Assembly (NCBI RefSeq): GCF_025950095.1
Contig: NZ_JAPDDR010000003.1
Coordinates: 529,522 to 593,521 of the forward strand
DNA: 64,000 bases
Origin: Luteolibacter rhizosphaerae
GTDB lineage: Bacteria > Verrucomicrobiota > Verrucomicrobiia > Verrucomicrobiales > Akkermansiaceae
Direction of reading: 5' to 3'
The position numbers and the translations under genes were made by a program. Shown piece after piece: positions 24,666 to 34,039 of this stretch (its first letter is position 1; every line of letters begins with the position of its first letter). The notes under the pieces were generated by a model that worked only from the letters and a program-made list of their open reading frames with translations, did not search any database and was not told the origin of the DNA.

Positions 24666-27600
24666 GTGAGTCTAGCGGAAACCAGCATCAAGCGCCCCGT
24701 CCTTGCGACGGTCATGTCGCTTGCGATCATTCTCTTCGGCATCACCGGCTTCTACTTCCTCGGAGTCCGTGAGTACCCCGCGGTCGATCCGCCGATCGTC
24801 ACGGTGCAAACCCAGTATCCCGGCGCGAATCCTCAGGTGATCGCCTCGCAGATCACCGAGCCGCTGGAGCAGGTGATCAATGGCATCGCGGGCATCCGCA
24901 CCATGACCTCGGAGTCGCGGGAAGAGCGCTCGCAGATCACCGTGGAATTCACGCTCGATACCGACCTCGACACGGCGGCGAACGACGTCCGCGACCGGGT
25001 TTCGCGCGCGATCCGGAATCTGCCTGTGGATTCCAATCCGCCCGTGGTCGAGAAGGCGGATGCGGACTCGCAGCCCATCCTCTTCCTCTCGATGTACAGC
25101 GATCAGCGCAGCATCCTCGAGGTGAGCGATCTGGCGGACCGCTTGGTCCGCGAGCGCATGGAGACGATCCCGGGCGTTTCTTCCGTGCGAATCTTCGGTG
25201 AGAAGCGTTACGCCATGCGCCTCTGGATGGACCCCGTGAAACTCGCGGTCCACGGCCTCACACCCATCGATGTCCAGAACGCGCTCGATGGTCAGAATGT
25301 CGATCTTCCCAGCGGCCGACTCGAAGGCACCTCCACCGAACTCTCCCTGCGCGTGCTCGGCCGCCTGAACACGCCAGAGGATTTCGAGAATCTCATCATC
25401 AAGCAGGAAGCCGGCCGCCAGATCCACTTCCGCGATATTGGCTATGCCGAGCTCGGCGCGGAGAATCAGCGCACCGGCACCAAGCGCGAGCTCGTGTACT
25501 CGATCGGTGTGGCGATCATCCCGCAGCCGAACACGAATGCCATCGCCATCGCGGACGAGTTCTACAAGCGGCTGGAGCAGGTGAAGAAGGAGATCCCCTC
25601 CGACGTGACCATGGAAGTCGGCTATGACTTCACCCGCTTCGTTCGTCGCTCGGTGGCGGAGGTGGAGGAAACCCTGCTGATCGCCTTCGGCCTGGTGGCC
25701 CTCATCATCTTCCTTTTCCTGCGCGATTGGCGCTCCACGATCATTCCGGTCATCGCGATCCCGGTCAGCATCATCGCCGGCTTCTTCATCATGTATGTGG
25801 CGGGCTTCTCGATCAACGTGCTCACGCTCGTTGCCATCGTGCTCGCCATCGGTCTGGTCTGTGACGACGCCATCGTCGTTCTGGAGAATATCTACACCAA
25901 GATCGAGGAAGGCATGTCGCCCATGCAGGCCGCCATCACGGGCTCGAAGGAGATCTACTTCGCGGTGATCTCGACCACCGTGGCTCTTGCCGCGGTCTTC
26001 CTGCCCATCATCTTCCTCTCCGGGTTGACCGGTCGCTTGTTCCGCGAGTTCGGCATCACCTTGGCGGGTTGCGTGCTGGTCTCCGCCTTCGTTGCGCTCA
26101 CCCTTTCGCCGATGATGTGCCGCTTCCTCTTGAAGGGGCATGGCGAGAAGAAGAACTGGTTCTATCGCGTCACCGAACCTTTCTTCGACCTGATGACCCG
26201 CACCTATCGCGGGACCTTGGGCGGCTTCCTGAAGGTGCGCTGGCTGGCCTTCCTCATCCTCGCGGGGAACGCCTTCCTGATCGCCTGGCTTGGCAAGGCG
26301 GTGCCACGCGAACTCGCGCCCTTGGAGGATCGCGAGAACATCCGCATCAACGTGACCGCTCCGGAAGGTTCCAGCTTCGAGTTCACCGAGAGCTGGATGG
26401 ATAAGATCGACACCTACGTGCACGACGAGATCCCGGAAACCTTCCGGACTTTCACCATCATGGGCGGCTTCGGCCGCACCGAGGCGAATGTGGCCTCGCA
26501 GAATATCTACCTCACGCCGCCGGAGGAGCGCGGTCGCAGTCAGGCGGAAGTCCACAAGCAGATCATGGAAGACATGAACGCCTTCACCGGCGTCCGCGCC
26601 TTCGCTACCCAGCCGCCGACCATCGGGGATCGCCGCGGCGGCCAGCCGCTCGCCTACGTGCTGCAGGCGAACAATCTGGAAACGCTCATCGAGGTGCTGC
26701 CCAAATTCATGGAGGCAGCGAACAAGAGCCCGGTCCTGCGCCAGATCGATGCCGACCTGAAAGTGAATCGACCGGAAGGCATCATCTCGATCAATCGCAA
26801 CAAGGCGGCGGAGATGGGCGTGTCCGTGGAGCAGATCGCCCGTACCGTGGAGTTCGCGTACTCCGGTCGACGCTTCGCCTACTTCTTGAAGGACGGGAAG
26901 CAATATCAGGTCATCGGACAGATGCAGCGCCAGGACCGCAATGAGCCCGGCGATCTGAAAAAACTCTTCGTTCCCACCAAGAGCGGCGGGATGGTCTCGC
27001 TGGATAATCTCGTCAGCTTCGACGAGTCCGCCAGCCCGGCGGCGATCTTCCGCTTCAACCGCGCCGTCTCCGCCACGATCCAAGGCTCACCCGCTCCGGG
27101 GAAGACCTTGGGCGATGGCATTGCCGAACTCGACCGCATCGCGGACGAAGTGCTGCCGGATGGCGTCCGCACCGCCTTGGCCGGCCAGTCGCGCGACTTT
27201 GCGGAAAGCTCCTCCAGCCTGCTCTTCGCCTTCCTCCTCGCGCTGGTGATCATCTACCTCGTGCTCGCCGCGCAGTTCGAAAGCTTCATCGATCCTTTCA
27301 TCATTATCCTCACCGTGCCGCTCTCGCTGGCCGGTGCCTTGCTCACCCTGCACCTTACCGGGCAGACCCTGAATGTCTTCAGCCAGATCGGCATCATTAT
27401 GCTCGTTGGTCTCGTGACCAAGAATGGCATCCTCATCGTCGAGTTCGCCAACCAGCGCAAGGAACAGGGCCTGCCCAAGCTGCAAGCCGCACTCGAGGCC
27501 TCGGTCGCGCGTCTCCGCCCGATCCTCATGACCAGCCTCGCGACGATCCTCGGAATCCTGCCGATCGCCCTCTCGCTCGGAGCCTCTGCCGGTTCGCGGC

Positions 27601-27740
27601 AGTCCCTCGGTATCGCCGTCGTCGGCGGCCTCCTCTTCTCCGGCTTCCTCACCCTCTTCGTCGTCCCCGCCGTCTACGCTGTCTTCTCTCGCGAACACAA
27701 GCCCGCCGCCAGCGAAGACCCGGATCCCCAACTCGGTTGA
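24666..27740 (+). CDS. RND efflux pump permease (HAE1/AcrB type)
   Basis: This 1024-residue, 12-helix inner-membrane proton antiporter is of usual length for the family. The N-terminus SLAETSIKRPVLATVMS and motif GVREYPAVDPP are family-typical. Proton-relay residues are present: the Asp pair in LVCDDAIVVLENI (TM4) and Lys in LVTKNGILIVEFANQR (TM10). Two large periplasmic loops form the porter and docking domains. Together with the upstream adaptor it would expel hydrophobic drugs, dyes or toxic metabolites through an outer-membrane channel encoded elsewhere. The start is GTG at 24666. Confidence 0.95.
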   Translation: MSLAETSIKRPVLATVMSLAIILFGITGFYFLGVREYPAVDPPIVTVQTQYPGANPQVIASQITEPLEQVINGIAGIRTMTSESREERSQITVEFTLDTDLDTAANDVRDRVSRAIRNLPVDSNPPVVEKADADSQPILFLSMYSDQRSILEVSDLADRLVRERMETIPGVSSVRIFGEKRYAMRLWMDPVKLAVHGLTPIDVQNALDGQNVDLPSGRLEGTSTELSLRVLGRLNTPEDFENLIIKQEAGRQIHFRDIGYAELGAENQRTGTKRELVYSIGVAIIPQPNTNAIAIADEFYKRLEQVKKEIPSDVTMEVGYDFTRFVRRSVAEVEETLLIAFGLVALIIFLFLRDWRSTIIPVIAIPVSIIAGFFIMYVAGFSINVLTLVAIVLAIGLVCDDAIVVLENIYTKIEEGMSPMQAAITGSKEIYFAVISTTVALAAVFLPIIFLSGLTGRLFREFGITLAGCVLVSAFVALTLSPMMCRFLLKGHGEKKNWFYRVTEPFFDLMTRTYRGTLGGFLKVRWLAFLILAGNAFLIAWLGKAVPRELAPLEDRENIRINVTAPEGSSFEFTESWMDKIDTYVHDEIPETFRTFTIMGGFGRTEANVASQNIYLTPPEERGRSQAEVHKQIMEDMNAFTGVRAFATQPPTIGDRRGGQPLAYVLQANNLETLIEVLPKFMEAANKSPVLRQIDADLKVNRPEGIISINRNKAAEMGVSVEQIARTVEFAYSGRRFAYFLKDGKQYQVIGQMQRQDRNEPGDLKKLFVPTKSGGMVSLDNLVSFDESASPAAIFRFNRAVSATIQGSPAPGKTLGDGIAELDRIADEVLPDGVRTALAGQSRDFAESSSSLLFAFLLALVIIYLVLAAQFESFIDPFIIILTVPLSLAGALLTLHLTGQTLNVFSQIGIIMLVGLVTKNGILIVEFANQRKEQGLPKLQAALEASVARLRPILMTSLATILGILPIALSLGASAGSRQSLGIAVVGGLLFSGFLTLFVVPAVYAVFSREHKPAASEDPDPQLG

Positions 27741-27822
27741 GTGAACCATCCCTCATTCCCATCGGATCCATCTCGAACCCAATCCCCTCCATCTTCGGTT
27801 GAACGGCGGTCCAGCAGCTCCA

Positions 27823-29085
27823 CTACCACGGCCATAGTAGCAAAATCGCCACGCCTCCCGCTGCTGCCGCGCCGAACCCGGCCGAAGTCCACTTCACGAA
27901 CCGGCCCGCCCCCAGCACCACGGCCATCCCCGCCTTGAACACCGTGTTGGCCAGCCCCCCGATCAAGATCACCCGCCAGCCGGTTCGCGGTTCCACCTCG
28001 CCGGACGCCACCAACCCGGAGGTCGAGAGCGTGATCGCATCCACATCGGTCAGCCCGGAGATCGCCGCCACCACATACAGGCCGGAGTCGCCGAAGTGCT
28101 CCTTCCCCAGCGCGACCGCATACAGCACTCCTACGTAGAGCAGGCCGAACATCACCGCCCCCTTGAGCTCGGAGGGCGCTTCTTCCTCCCCCGGCTTCTC
28201 TCCCGCCCGCTTCGCCAGCCAGAGCACCACCCCGGCCACGACCGCCGTCCAAGCCAGCATCAGTCCCAGCGGTGGCAGCATCGCTCCCATGTGCGCGGGC
28301 GCGGTCAACATCACTTCCACCATCACCCGCGCGAAGACCACGCAGGATGCTGTTAGGATAATCGCCGCCAGCACCGTGCCCGCCGATCCTTCCGCCCGGC
28401 TGCGTCGCGACACGCTCGCGGTCACCGCCGTGCTCGAAACCATCCCGCCCAGAATCCCGGAGATCGCCGCGCTCTTCGCACCCCCGATGAACTTGCCGAC
28501 CAGATAAGCCACCAAGCTCATGCCGACGATCAGCACTACCATCAGCCAGACCTTGAAGGGATTGAGCACCTCCAGCGGCCCCATCTTCTCGTTCGGCAGC
28601 AGCGGCAGGATCACCAGCCCGATCAGCACCAGTCGCGCGATCTCCTTGAGTTCCTTCGCATCCACCTTCCGCACCGCTCCGTGCAGCGGATCCTTGTAGT
28701 GCAGCAGCACCATCACCGTCCCCGCACAGGCCACGGCCGGCGCGAGCTGCCCCGTTCCGGCCAAACAGCCGATCGCGAAAATCGCCAGCATCGCGAACTC
28801 CGTGGTGAGCCCGATGTCCGGCTCGTTCTGCCGCATGGCCGCGAGATTCGCCATGATCGCCATCGCCGTGCAGGCGATTAGCCCGCCCGCGATGATCCAA
28901 CCGCCAAAGGCTACGCTCATCGCCCCGGCCAAGCCGCCGAAAAGCCCGATTAACCCGAAGGTCCGCAGCCCCGCCATCGGGTTCTTCTTCCACTCCCGCT
29001 CCAGCCCCACCAGCAGCCCAAGCCCCAGCGCCGTGCCTAGCGATTGTAGCAGGATCAGGGTCTGGGGGTAGTGCGCTTCGTTCAT
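27823..29085 (-). CDS. MgtC/SapB family membrane protein with DUF4010
   Basis: This 420-residue protein has about 12 membrane helices. The N-terminal quarter is MgtC-like (SLGTALGLGLLVGLEREWKK, LRTFGLIGLFGG). The C-terminal part is the DUF4010 region (GGAKSAAISGILGGMVSSTAVTASVSRRSR, SGLTDVDAITLSTSG). The fused form is common, and its role (ion homeostasis or transport) is not settled. ATG at 29085 starts the hydrophobic domain; the longer open frame upstream has no membrane character. It is convergent with the RND pump gene. Confidence 0.9.
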   Translation of the reverse strand: MNEAHYPQTLILLQSLGTALGLGLLVGLEREWKKNPMAGLRTFGLIGLFGGLAGAMSVAFGGWIIAGGLIACTAMAIMANLAAMRQNEPDIGLTTEFAMLAIFAIGCLAGTGQLAPAVACAGTVMVLLHYKDPLHGAVRKVDAKELKEIARLVLIGLVILPLLPNEKMGPLEVLNPFKVWLMVVLIVGMSLVAYLVGKFIGGAKSAAISGILGGMVSSTAVTASVSRRSRAEGSAGTVLAAIILTASCVVFARVMVEVMLTAPAHMGAMLPPLGLMLAWTAVVAGVVLWLAKRAGEKPGEEEAPSELKGAVMFGLLYVGVLYAVALGKEHFGDSGLYVVAAISGLTDVDAITLSTSGLVASGEVEPRTGWRVILIGGLANTVFKAGMAVVLGAGRFVKWTSAGFGAAAAGGVAILLLWPW

Positions 29086-29144
29086 GCCAGGAGACGGATT
29101 GTCTACCCTAGCTGCGGATGCGCTCTCTAGCAAGTTGCCGCCTA

Positions 29145-31283
29145 CTACTTCGGAATGATCGATTTCAACAGCTCCACTTCCTCCGTCGCTTGGCGCTTCA
29201 GTTCGGGATCGCGATCGAGATCCACGAAGTAGAGCCCGAAGTCCGTATTCGGATCGAAGGCATGACCCCACTCCCGGTTCGAGGTGATCGACCAGTAGTT
29301 GTAGGCCTTCACCGGGACTCCCTTGGCAATCGCCCGTTCGACCTGCGCGAGGTGCGCCTTGATGTACTGACCCCGCGTCATCGCGTCCGCGGAGGGCACG
29401 CAGCCGTTCTCCACGATCAGGATCTCCTGTTCCGGAAACCAGCGGTGGAAACGCTGCAGCGCATGGAAGAGTCCCTGCGGCCACACCGGTGCGCGCAGGA
29501 ACCGGCCGTGTGCCGCTTCTTCTAACAGCCGGAAGCGGTGCAGCCGCCAGGTCGGCAGACCCCAGTAGTAGTCCAGCCCCACGAAGTCCTGCGCGCCCAC
29601 CGCTTCCTCGGGGCAAAGCTCTTCCGGCAGCCGTCCTGAAGTCCCCAGATACCACCAGTTCGCGTTCGCGATGATGCTGGTGGTGCCCCAGAAGCGCCAC
29701 GCCCAGTTCAGCCAGCTCGATTTCGATTCCAGCACCTCGAGCCGTTCGCAAGGCTCCAGCGGCACCAGGTCGAGCTTCGCCTCGTCGCCTAACACTTCCT
29801 TCGCGATCAGGCGTGCCAGCCTCACCTCCAGACCCTCCTCCTCGCATGAGGATGACACCCCGGGCGCATCCGTGCGCACCCCGATCCGGATCTTCCCGCG
29901 CCGTTTGATCCGCCGCATCCCCCGCGTGCCCGACATGCTCTCCGGCAGGCTGTCACCACCCGCAAAAAGCTCGTGCAAGGACAGCGGCCGGTGGATCTCT
30001 TTCGCCACCACCTCGGGCCGCGATACCCAAGGAACCTCGCAGATCCCTGCCAGCTCGTGCTGGAAAGCCGCCACCGCTTTGTTGACGCTCTCGACCAATC
30101 GCGCATGCCCGTGCGGGGCTACCACCACATAGTGCTCGTCGCTCAGGCCGGTCGCCAGAAAACGGAAGCGCTCGCCCCCTTTCAGCTCGGAGGGCAGCAG
30201 GAAAAACGCATCGCCATACACCGCCGCCACCTTCCCCTCCGCCAGTGCCCGGCGCGCCTCGTCGTAGTTAGGGAAAATCTTCTTCCGCGCTCCTTCCGGC
30301 AGATCCCGCCGCCACGAATCCGGCTGGTTGCCCACTCCGATCACTCCCACGTCTTTGCTCACCAAGGAAGCGATGCCTTCCCCCTGATACCCCTCCAATA
30401 CCAGCACCGCCTTCCCGGTGCGCAGGTAGGGGTCGCTGAATTCATAACGCGTCTGGTCGCCCTCCGTCACCCCGCCGATCACGATATCCACCTCGCCCCG
30501 CTCGCTCACCAGCGCTCCGCTCGTCGTGAATTTGAAGACCGCTTCCTGTAGGCCCCGGTGACATGCACCCCAGTCCATCAGCATCTGCAGCCAAGTCGGG
30601 AATCCCGTCACCAGCGGGTTCACCCCTACCTTCGCATCCGCTCTCCGCGCCCGGATCGCCATCCGCGCCCACGCATGCGCCCGGAACAGATTCGGGATCA
30701 ATTTTCCCACCGCCTCGGCCTCGGCCTCCACCACCGTCCCGCGCGGCAGTCCCGGCGGCATGTAGTATCGATTCTGCCACCACGGCATGATGTAACCGAA
30801 GGTCAACTGGCTCGGCTCGTTGAAGCTGATCCACCAGTCCACCAGATCGCCGAGCGATTCCGCAACCCGCGCTGCGTAGCGCGCGAAGAGGTCCGGAAAC
30901 TCCTCCCCAATCATTCCGCCGTGATCCCGCTCCAGCCACACCGGCCATACGAAATGGTGCAGGGTGACCATCACCTTCATTCCATGGCTGCGGATGCACT
31001 CCGCCACCCGCCGATAATGCGCCAGTGCTTGGGGATCGAAGACCCCCACGGAGCTTTCCACGCGGGCCCATGCGATGGAGAAGCGGAACAGCTTGCAGCC
31101 CATCCCCGCCGCCGCGGCGATGTCTTCCTCGTAGCGATTCCAGAAATCCGTCCCGCGGCCGCGCGGTGTCAGTCCTTGGCAGCGCTCCCAGAGATCCCAC
31201 ACATCCTCATGCTCGGGATCATGCGCCTCCACCTGATGGTCGGCATTCGCCGTACCGAAGAGGAAACCGGGTGGGAAAGGCAT
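29145..31283 (-). CDS. GH1 beta-glycosidase interrupted by a circularly permuted type 3 solute-binding domain
   Basis: This 712-residue protein has no signal peptide. GH1 motifs frame it: FLFGTANADHQVEAH, TLHHFVWP, acid/base Glu156 in FNEP, nucleophile Glu625 in IVENG, and YNYWSITSNREW near the end. Between ~258 and ~521 lies a complete SBP_bac_3 domain, but in rotated order: first GEVDIVIGGVT (263), FSDPY (282), lobe 2 with YGDAFFLLPS (356) and the last helix KAVAAFQ; then a ~50-residue linker; then the usual N-terminal strand KIRIGVRTDAP (464) up to ERLEVLES (513). GH1 resumes at WLNWAWRF. It probably hydrolyses beta-glycosides in the cytoplasm, perhaps under control of a ligand. The usual ligand Arg is Asp276. 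Confidence 0.88.
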   Translation of the reverse strand: MPFPPGFLFGTANADHQVEAHDPEHEDVWDLWERCQGLTPRGRGTDFWNRYEEDIAAAAGMGCKLFRFSIAWARVESSVGVFDPQALAHYRRVAECIRSHGMKVMVTLHHFVWPVWLERDHGGMIGEEFPDLFARYAARVAESLGDLVDWWISFNEPSQLTFGYIMPWWQNRYYMPPGLPRGTVVEAEAEAVGKLIPNLFRAHAWARMAIRARRADAKVGVNPLVTGFPTWLQMLMDWGACHRGLQEAVFKFTTSGALVSERGEVDIVIGGVTEGDQTRYEFSDPYLRTGKAVLVLEGYQGEGIASLVSKDVGVIGVGNQPDSWRRDLPEGARKKIFPNYDEARRALAEGKVAAVYGDAFFLLPSELKGGERFRFLATGLSDEHYVVVAPHGHARLVESVNKAVAAFQHELAGICEVPWVSRPEVVAKEIHRPLSLHELFAGGDSLPESMSGTRGMRRIKRRGKIRIGVRTDAPGVSSSCEEEGLEVRLARLIAKEVLGDEAKLDLVPLEPCERLEVLESKSSWLNWAWRFWGTTSIIANANWWYLGTSGRLPEELCPEEAVGAQDFVGLDYYWGLPTWRLHRFRLLEEAAHGRFLRAPVWPQGLFHALQRFHRWFPEQEILIVENGCVPSADAMTRGQYIKAHLAQVERAIAKGVPVKAYNYWSITSNREWGHAFDPNTDFGLYFVDLDRDPELKRQATEEVELLKSIIPK

Positions 31284-31346
31284 GCGCCGCGACCATGATG
31301 CGATCCGCCCCCGAGGCAAAGCCCGCGTTTCAACGCGACATCCTCG

Positions 31347-32639
31347 TCACCAAGGCAGCTTCACCGGTTTCACATCGGCCGCCACGATCTCCTCAGGCGG
31401 TAGCAAGGTTCGCGTCGCGACATCGAATCGATAGGCTTTCCCGCTCACGGGATCCGGGCTGAGTCTCGAGATCGATTGCGACGTCAGCGTCTCGCCATTC
31501 TGCTCGAGGATCAGCAGGTCCAGCGCGGCTTGATGAATTGCCACCACGGAGGCAGCTCGCAAGTAGCCTTTGTGCCAAGCCGGTGTGCCGATGTAAAAGG
31601 CTTCGGCGATCTCCAAGCTCTTCCCGCTGAATTCATCCATGCCGTCTTGGAGCGAGTGGCAGCCATTGCTCGCGAAATCCTGCCAGTTTGTTCCCGGCAG
31701 CTCGGCCACCAGTTTGTCGAAGTTGGCCGCGTGAAAACGTGCAACCTTTTCCCCATCGGCTGGCTTCTGTCTCAAGATGGCGGGGTAGAGGAAGTATTCG
31801 GACATGATATTCCACTCACCCTTCATCGCCTCCGCGAAGTCCGCGGGAGTGTAAGCTTGGGTCGCGAAGTTCTCCTTCCAGCGCGCAAGGTCCACCCCGG
31901 GCCCTAGACTGGGAAGAAGGTGCTCGAAGCTGGAGTTCATCCGGTTCAAGTCGGTCAGGATGGCGACGGTCTCGGAGAGCAGGGTCCTCTCTTCGATTCC
32001 GCGGAAATGGGCACTCATGTTTCCGGTTGCCGTGATCAGTCGGAGCGCTTCGGCCTCGTCTCCTTCTTCTGCCGCGATCCGACCTTTCAGCAACAGGAGG
32101 TCGAACAATTCCTTAGCCGGGCGCGCGGAAACGAAGCCGTTGTAGTCCTCCGGCATGCCGGTGCTGGATCGTTCAGGCATCGCGGCGATCTTCTCCGCGA
32201 GTGCCAGCAGTTCCCCACTCTCCGCCAGACCGGCCTTGGCCTTCTCGAGATCCCAAGGCTCCTTCCCTTCGATCAAGGCTCGCAGGGAATCGCTGATCTT
32301 CGGTCGGCTCTCCTCCGGCATCTTCCCGAGTTGATGGAGAAGGAGAAAAGCATTCGCCTCATCCGGCACCGGCTTCTTCTCGATCCGCAGCCCGGGGAAC
32401 TCGCCGAGCATCTTCTCCTTCATTGCGGCACATCCTTCCCGGAAGGCCTTCCGGGCGGCCGGCGTGTCCTCTGCGGCAGGCTCGCGCGGCGTCCTCTTCG
32501 CCAGCGCGAGAAAGTCTCCTTGGGCCCGCTCGCTCAGGGGTTCATGGTTTGCCTTGTTCCATGCCCAAGCTCCGGTCCCGCCGATGGCGAGGAGCGGGAC
32601 GAGGCAGAAAATCAGTCCGCGGGAAGGCCGGTAGTTCAT
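31347..32639 (-). CDS. Hypothetical membrane-anchored or secreted protein
   Basis: This 430-residue protein has an N-terminal hydrophobic segment (GLIFCLVPLLAIGGTGAWAW) that is a signal anchor or signal peptide. The remainder is soluble and mostly helical (RKAFREGCAAMKEKMLGEF, LFDLLLLKGRIAAEEGDEAEALRL), reminiscent of TPR-like bundles but without a clear repeat. Two mature cysteines are present (GCAAMK, NGCHSL). No known family is recognised. An upstream in-frame start at 32657 is possible; ATG at 32639 gives a cleaner n-region (MNYRPSRG). Confidence 0.75.
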   Translation of the reverse strand: MNYRPSRGLIFCLVPLLAIGGTGAWAWNKANHEPLSERAQGDFLALAKRTPREPAAEDTPAARKAFREGCAAMKEKMLGEFPGLRIEKKPVPDEANAFLLLHQLGKMPEESRPKISDSLRALIEGKEPWDLEKAKAGLAESGELLALAEKIAAMPERSSTGMPEDYNGFVSARPAKELFDLLLLKGRIAAEEGDEAEALRLITATGNMSAHFRGIEERTLLSETVAILTDLNRMNSSFEHLLPSLGPGVDLARWKENFATQAYTPADFAEAMKGEWNIMSEYFLYPAILRQKPADGEKVARFHAANFDKLVAELPGTNWQDFASNGCHSLQDGMDEFSGKSLEIAEAFYIGTPAWHKGYLRAASVVAIHQAALDLLILEQNGETLTSQSISRLSPDPVSGKAYRFDVATRTLLPPEEIVAADVKPVKLPW

Positions 32640-32768
32640 CGGGTGGGAAGCTCGCATATCTGGAATTTCAGATAATTCAAATCAAATGGGCCTTCCCCCC
32701 CGCCTGCTGCCCCACCGCGGGCTTGCCATCCCCGGGGCGCTCCCCTTCACTCCCGGCCCGCACTGGCC

Positions 32769-33998
32769 ATGGCCCTTATCGTCCAAAAATACGGCGGCAC
32801 TTCCGTCGGCTCCATCGATCGCATGCGCAACGTCGCCGCACGCGTGAAACGCACCCGTGACGAGGGCAACCAGGTCGTCGCCGTGGTGTCCGCCATGTCC
32901 GGCATTACCGATGGCCTGATCAAGATGGCCAAGGAGTTCAACGAGACTCCCGCCGAGCGCGAGATGGACGTGCTGCTGGCCACCGGCGAGCAGCAATCGA
33001 TCGCCCTCGTGACGATGGCGCTCCACGAAGCCGGAGTGGAAGCAGTCTCCGTCACCGGTCGCCAAGCTGGCATCTATACCACCGGCTCGCACACCCGCGG
33101 CCGCATCCAGGACATCACGCCGGATTTCATGCGCCGTTCGCTGGACGAGGGGAAGACCCTCGTCGTGGCCGGTTTCCAGGGTGTCACGCCGGAGGGCATG
33201 ATCCACACGCTCGGCCGCGGTGGTTCGGACCTCACCGCCATCGCCGTCGCCGCAGCGCTGAAGGCGGATGTCTGCCAGATCCTCACGGATGTGGATGGCG
33301 TTTACACCTGCGATCCGCGGATCGTGAAGAACGCCCGCAAGCTGCCGGAGATCTCCTATGACGAAATGCTTGAAATGGCCTCGTCCGGATCGAAGGTGAT
33401 GCAGTCCCGCTCGGTCGAGTTCGCCAAGAAGTACGGCGTCGTCTTTGAAGTCCGCTCCTCTCTCAATGATAACCCGGGCACCTTGGTGCGCGAAGAACAT
33501 CCTGCCATGGAAAACGTCGTCATCCGCGGAGTCTCGATCGAGCGCTCCCAAGCCCGCGTCACCATCACCGGTATCCCGGATGTCCCCGGCATGTCCGGCA
33601 AGATCCTCGGTGCCCTCGGCGAGGCGGAGATCAATCTCGACATGATCGTGTCGAACATCGCTCACGACGATCGCGCCCGCCACTCGTTCACGATGCACTC
33701 GAACGACCTCGGCAAGGCCCAGGCCGCGCTCAAGCTCGTGCTCGCGGAGATCAGCCCGGATGCGAAGATCGAGACCGAGGCAGGCATCGCGAAACTTTCT
33801 GCCGTGGGCATCGGCATGCGCTCCCACTCGGGTGTCGCCGCCACCATGTTCAAGGCGCTCGGTGAAGCCGGCATCAACATCGGCATGATCTCCACCTCCG
33901 AGATCAAGATCGCCGTGACGGTGGAAGAGACCCGGATCGAGGACGCTGCCCGTGCCGTCCACGATGCCTTCCAGCTCGATAAGGAGCCGGTGAAGTGA
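32769..33998 (+). CDS. lysC: Aspartate kinase
   Basis: This 409-residue enzyme phosphorylates L-aspartate in the first step of lysine, threonine and methionine synthesis. The amino-acid-kinase domain has KYGGTSVGS (7-15), VVSAMSGITDGL, TLGRGGSDLTA and the aspartate-binding EISYDEMLEMASSGSKVMQ. Two ACT domains (~265-335 and ~345-405; ITGIPDVPGMSGKILGALG, VGIGMRSHSGVAATMFKALG) provide feedback control by lysine/threonine. This is the single-domain LysC type, without a homoserine dehydrogenase fusion. Confidence 0.97.
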   Translation: MALIVQKYGGTSVGSIDRMRNVAARVKRTRDEGNQVVAVVSAMSGITDGLIKMAKEFNETPAEREMDVLLATGEQQSIALVTMALHEAGVEAVSVTGRQAGIYTTGSHTRGRIQDITPDFMRRSLDEGKTLVVAGFQGVTPEGMIHTLGRGGSDLTAIAVAAALKADVCQILTDVDGVYTCDPRIVKNARKLPEISYDEMLEMASSGSKVMQSRSVEFAKKYGVVFEVRSSLNDNPGTLVREEHPAMENVVIRGVSIERSQARVTITGIPDVPGMSGKILGALGEAEINLDMIVSNIAHDDRARHSFTMHSNDLGKAQAALKLVLAEISPDAKIETEAGIAKLSAVGIGMRSHSGVAATMFKALGEAGINIGMISTSEIKIAVTVEETRIEDAARAVHDAFQLDKEPVK

Positions 33999-34039
33999 GG
34001 CCTTGACTCCACGAGCCCTGCCGGGCGGCATGGGCTCGC

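Noticed and set aside
24672..27083. 803-codon open frame antisense to the RND pump
   Set aside because: It is the exact shadow of a well-conserved pump gene and its composition is low-complexity and charged (Asp, His, Arg, Glu). GC-rich codon use leaves the opposite frame open.
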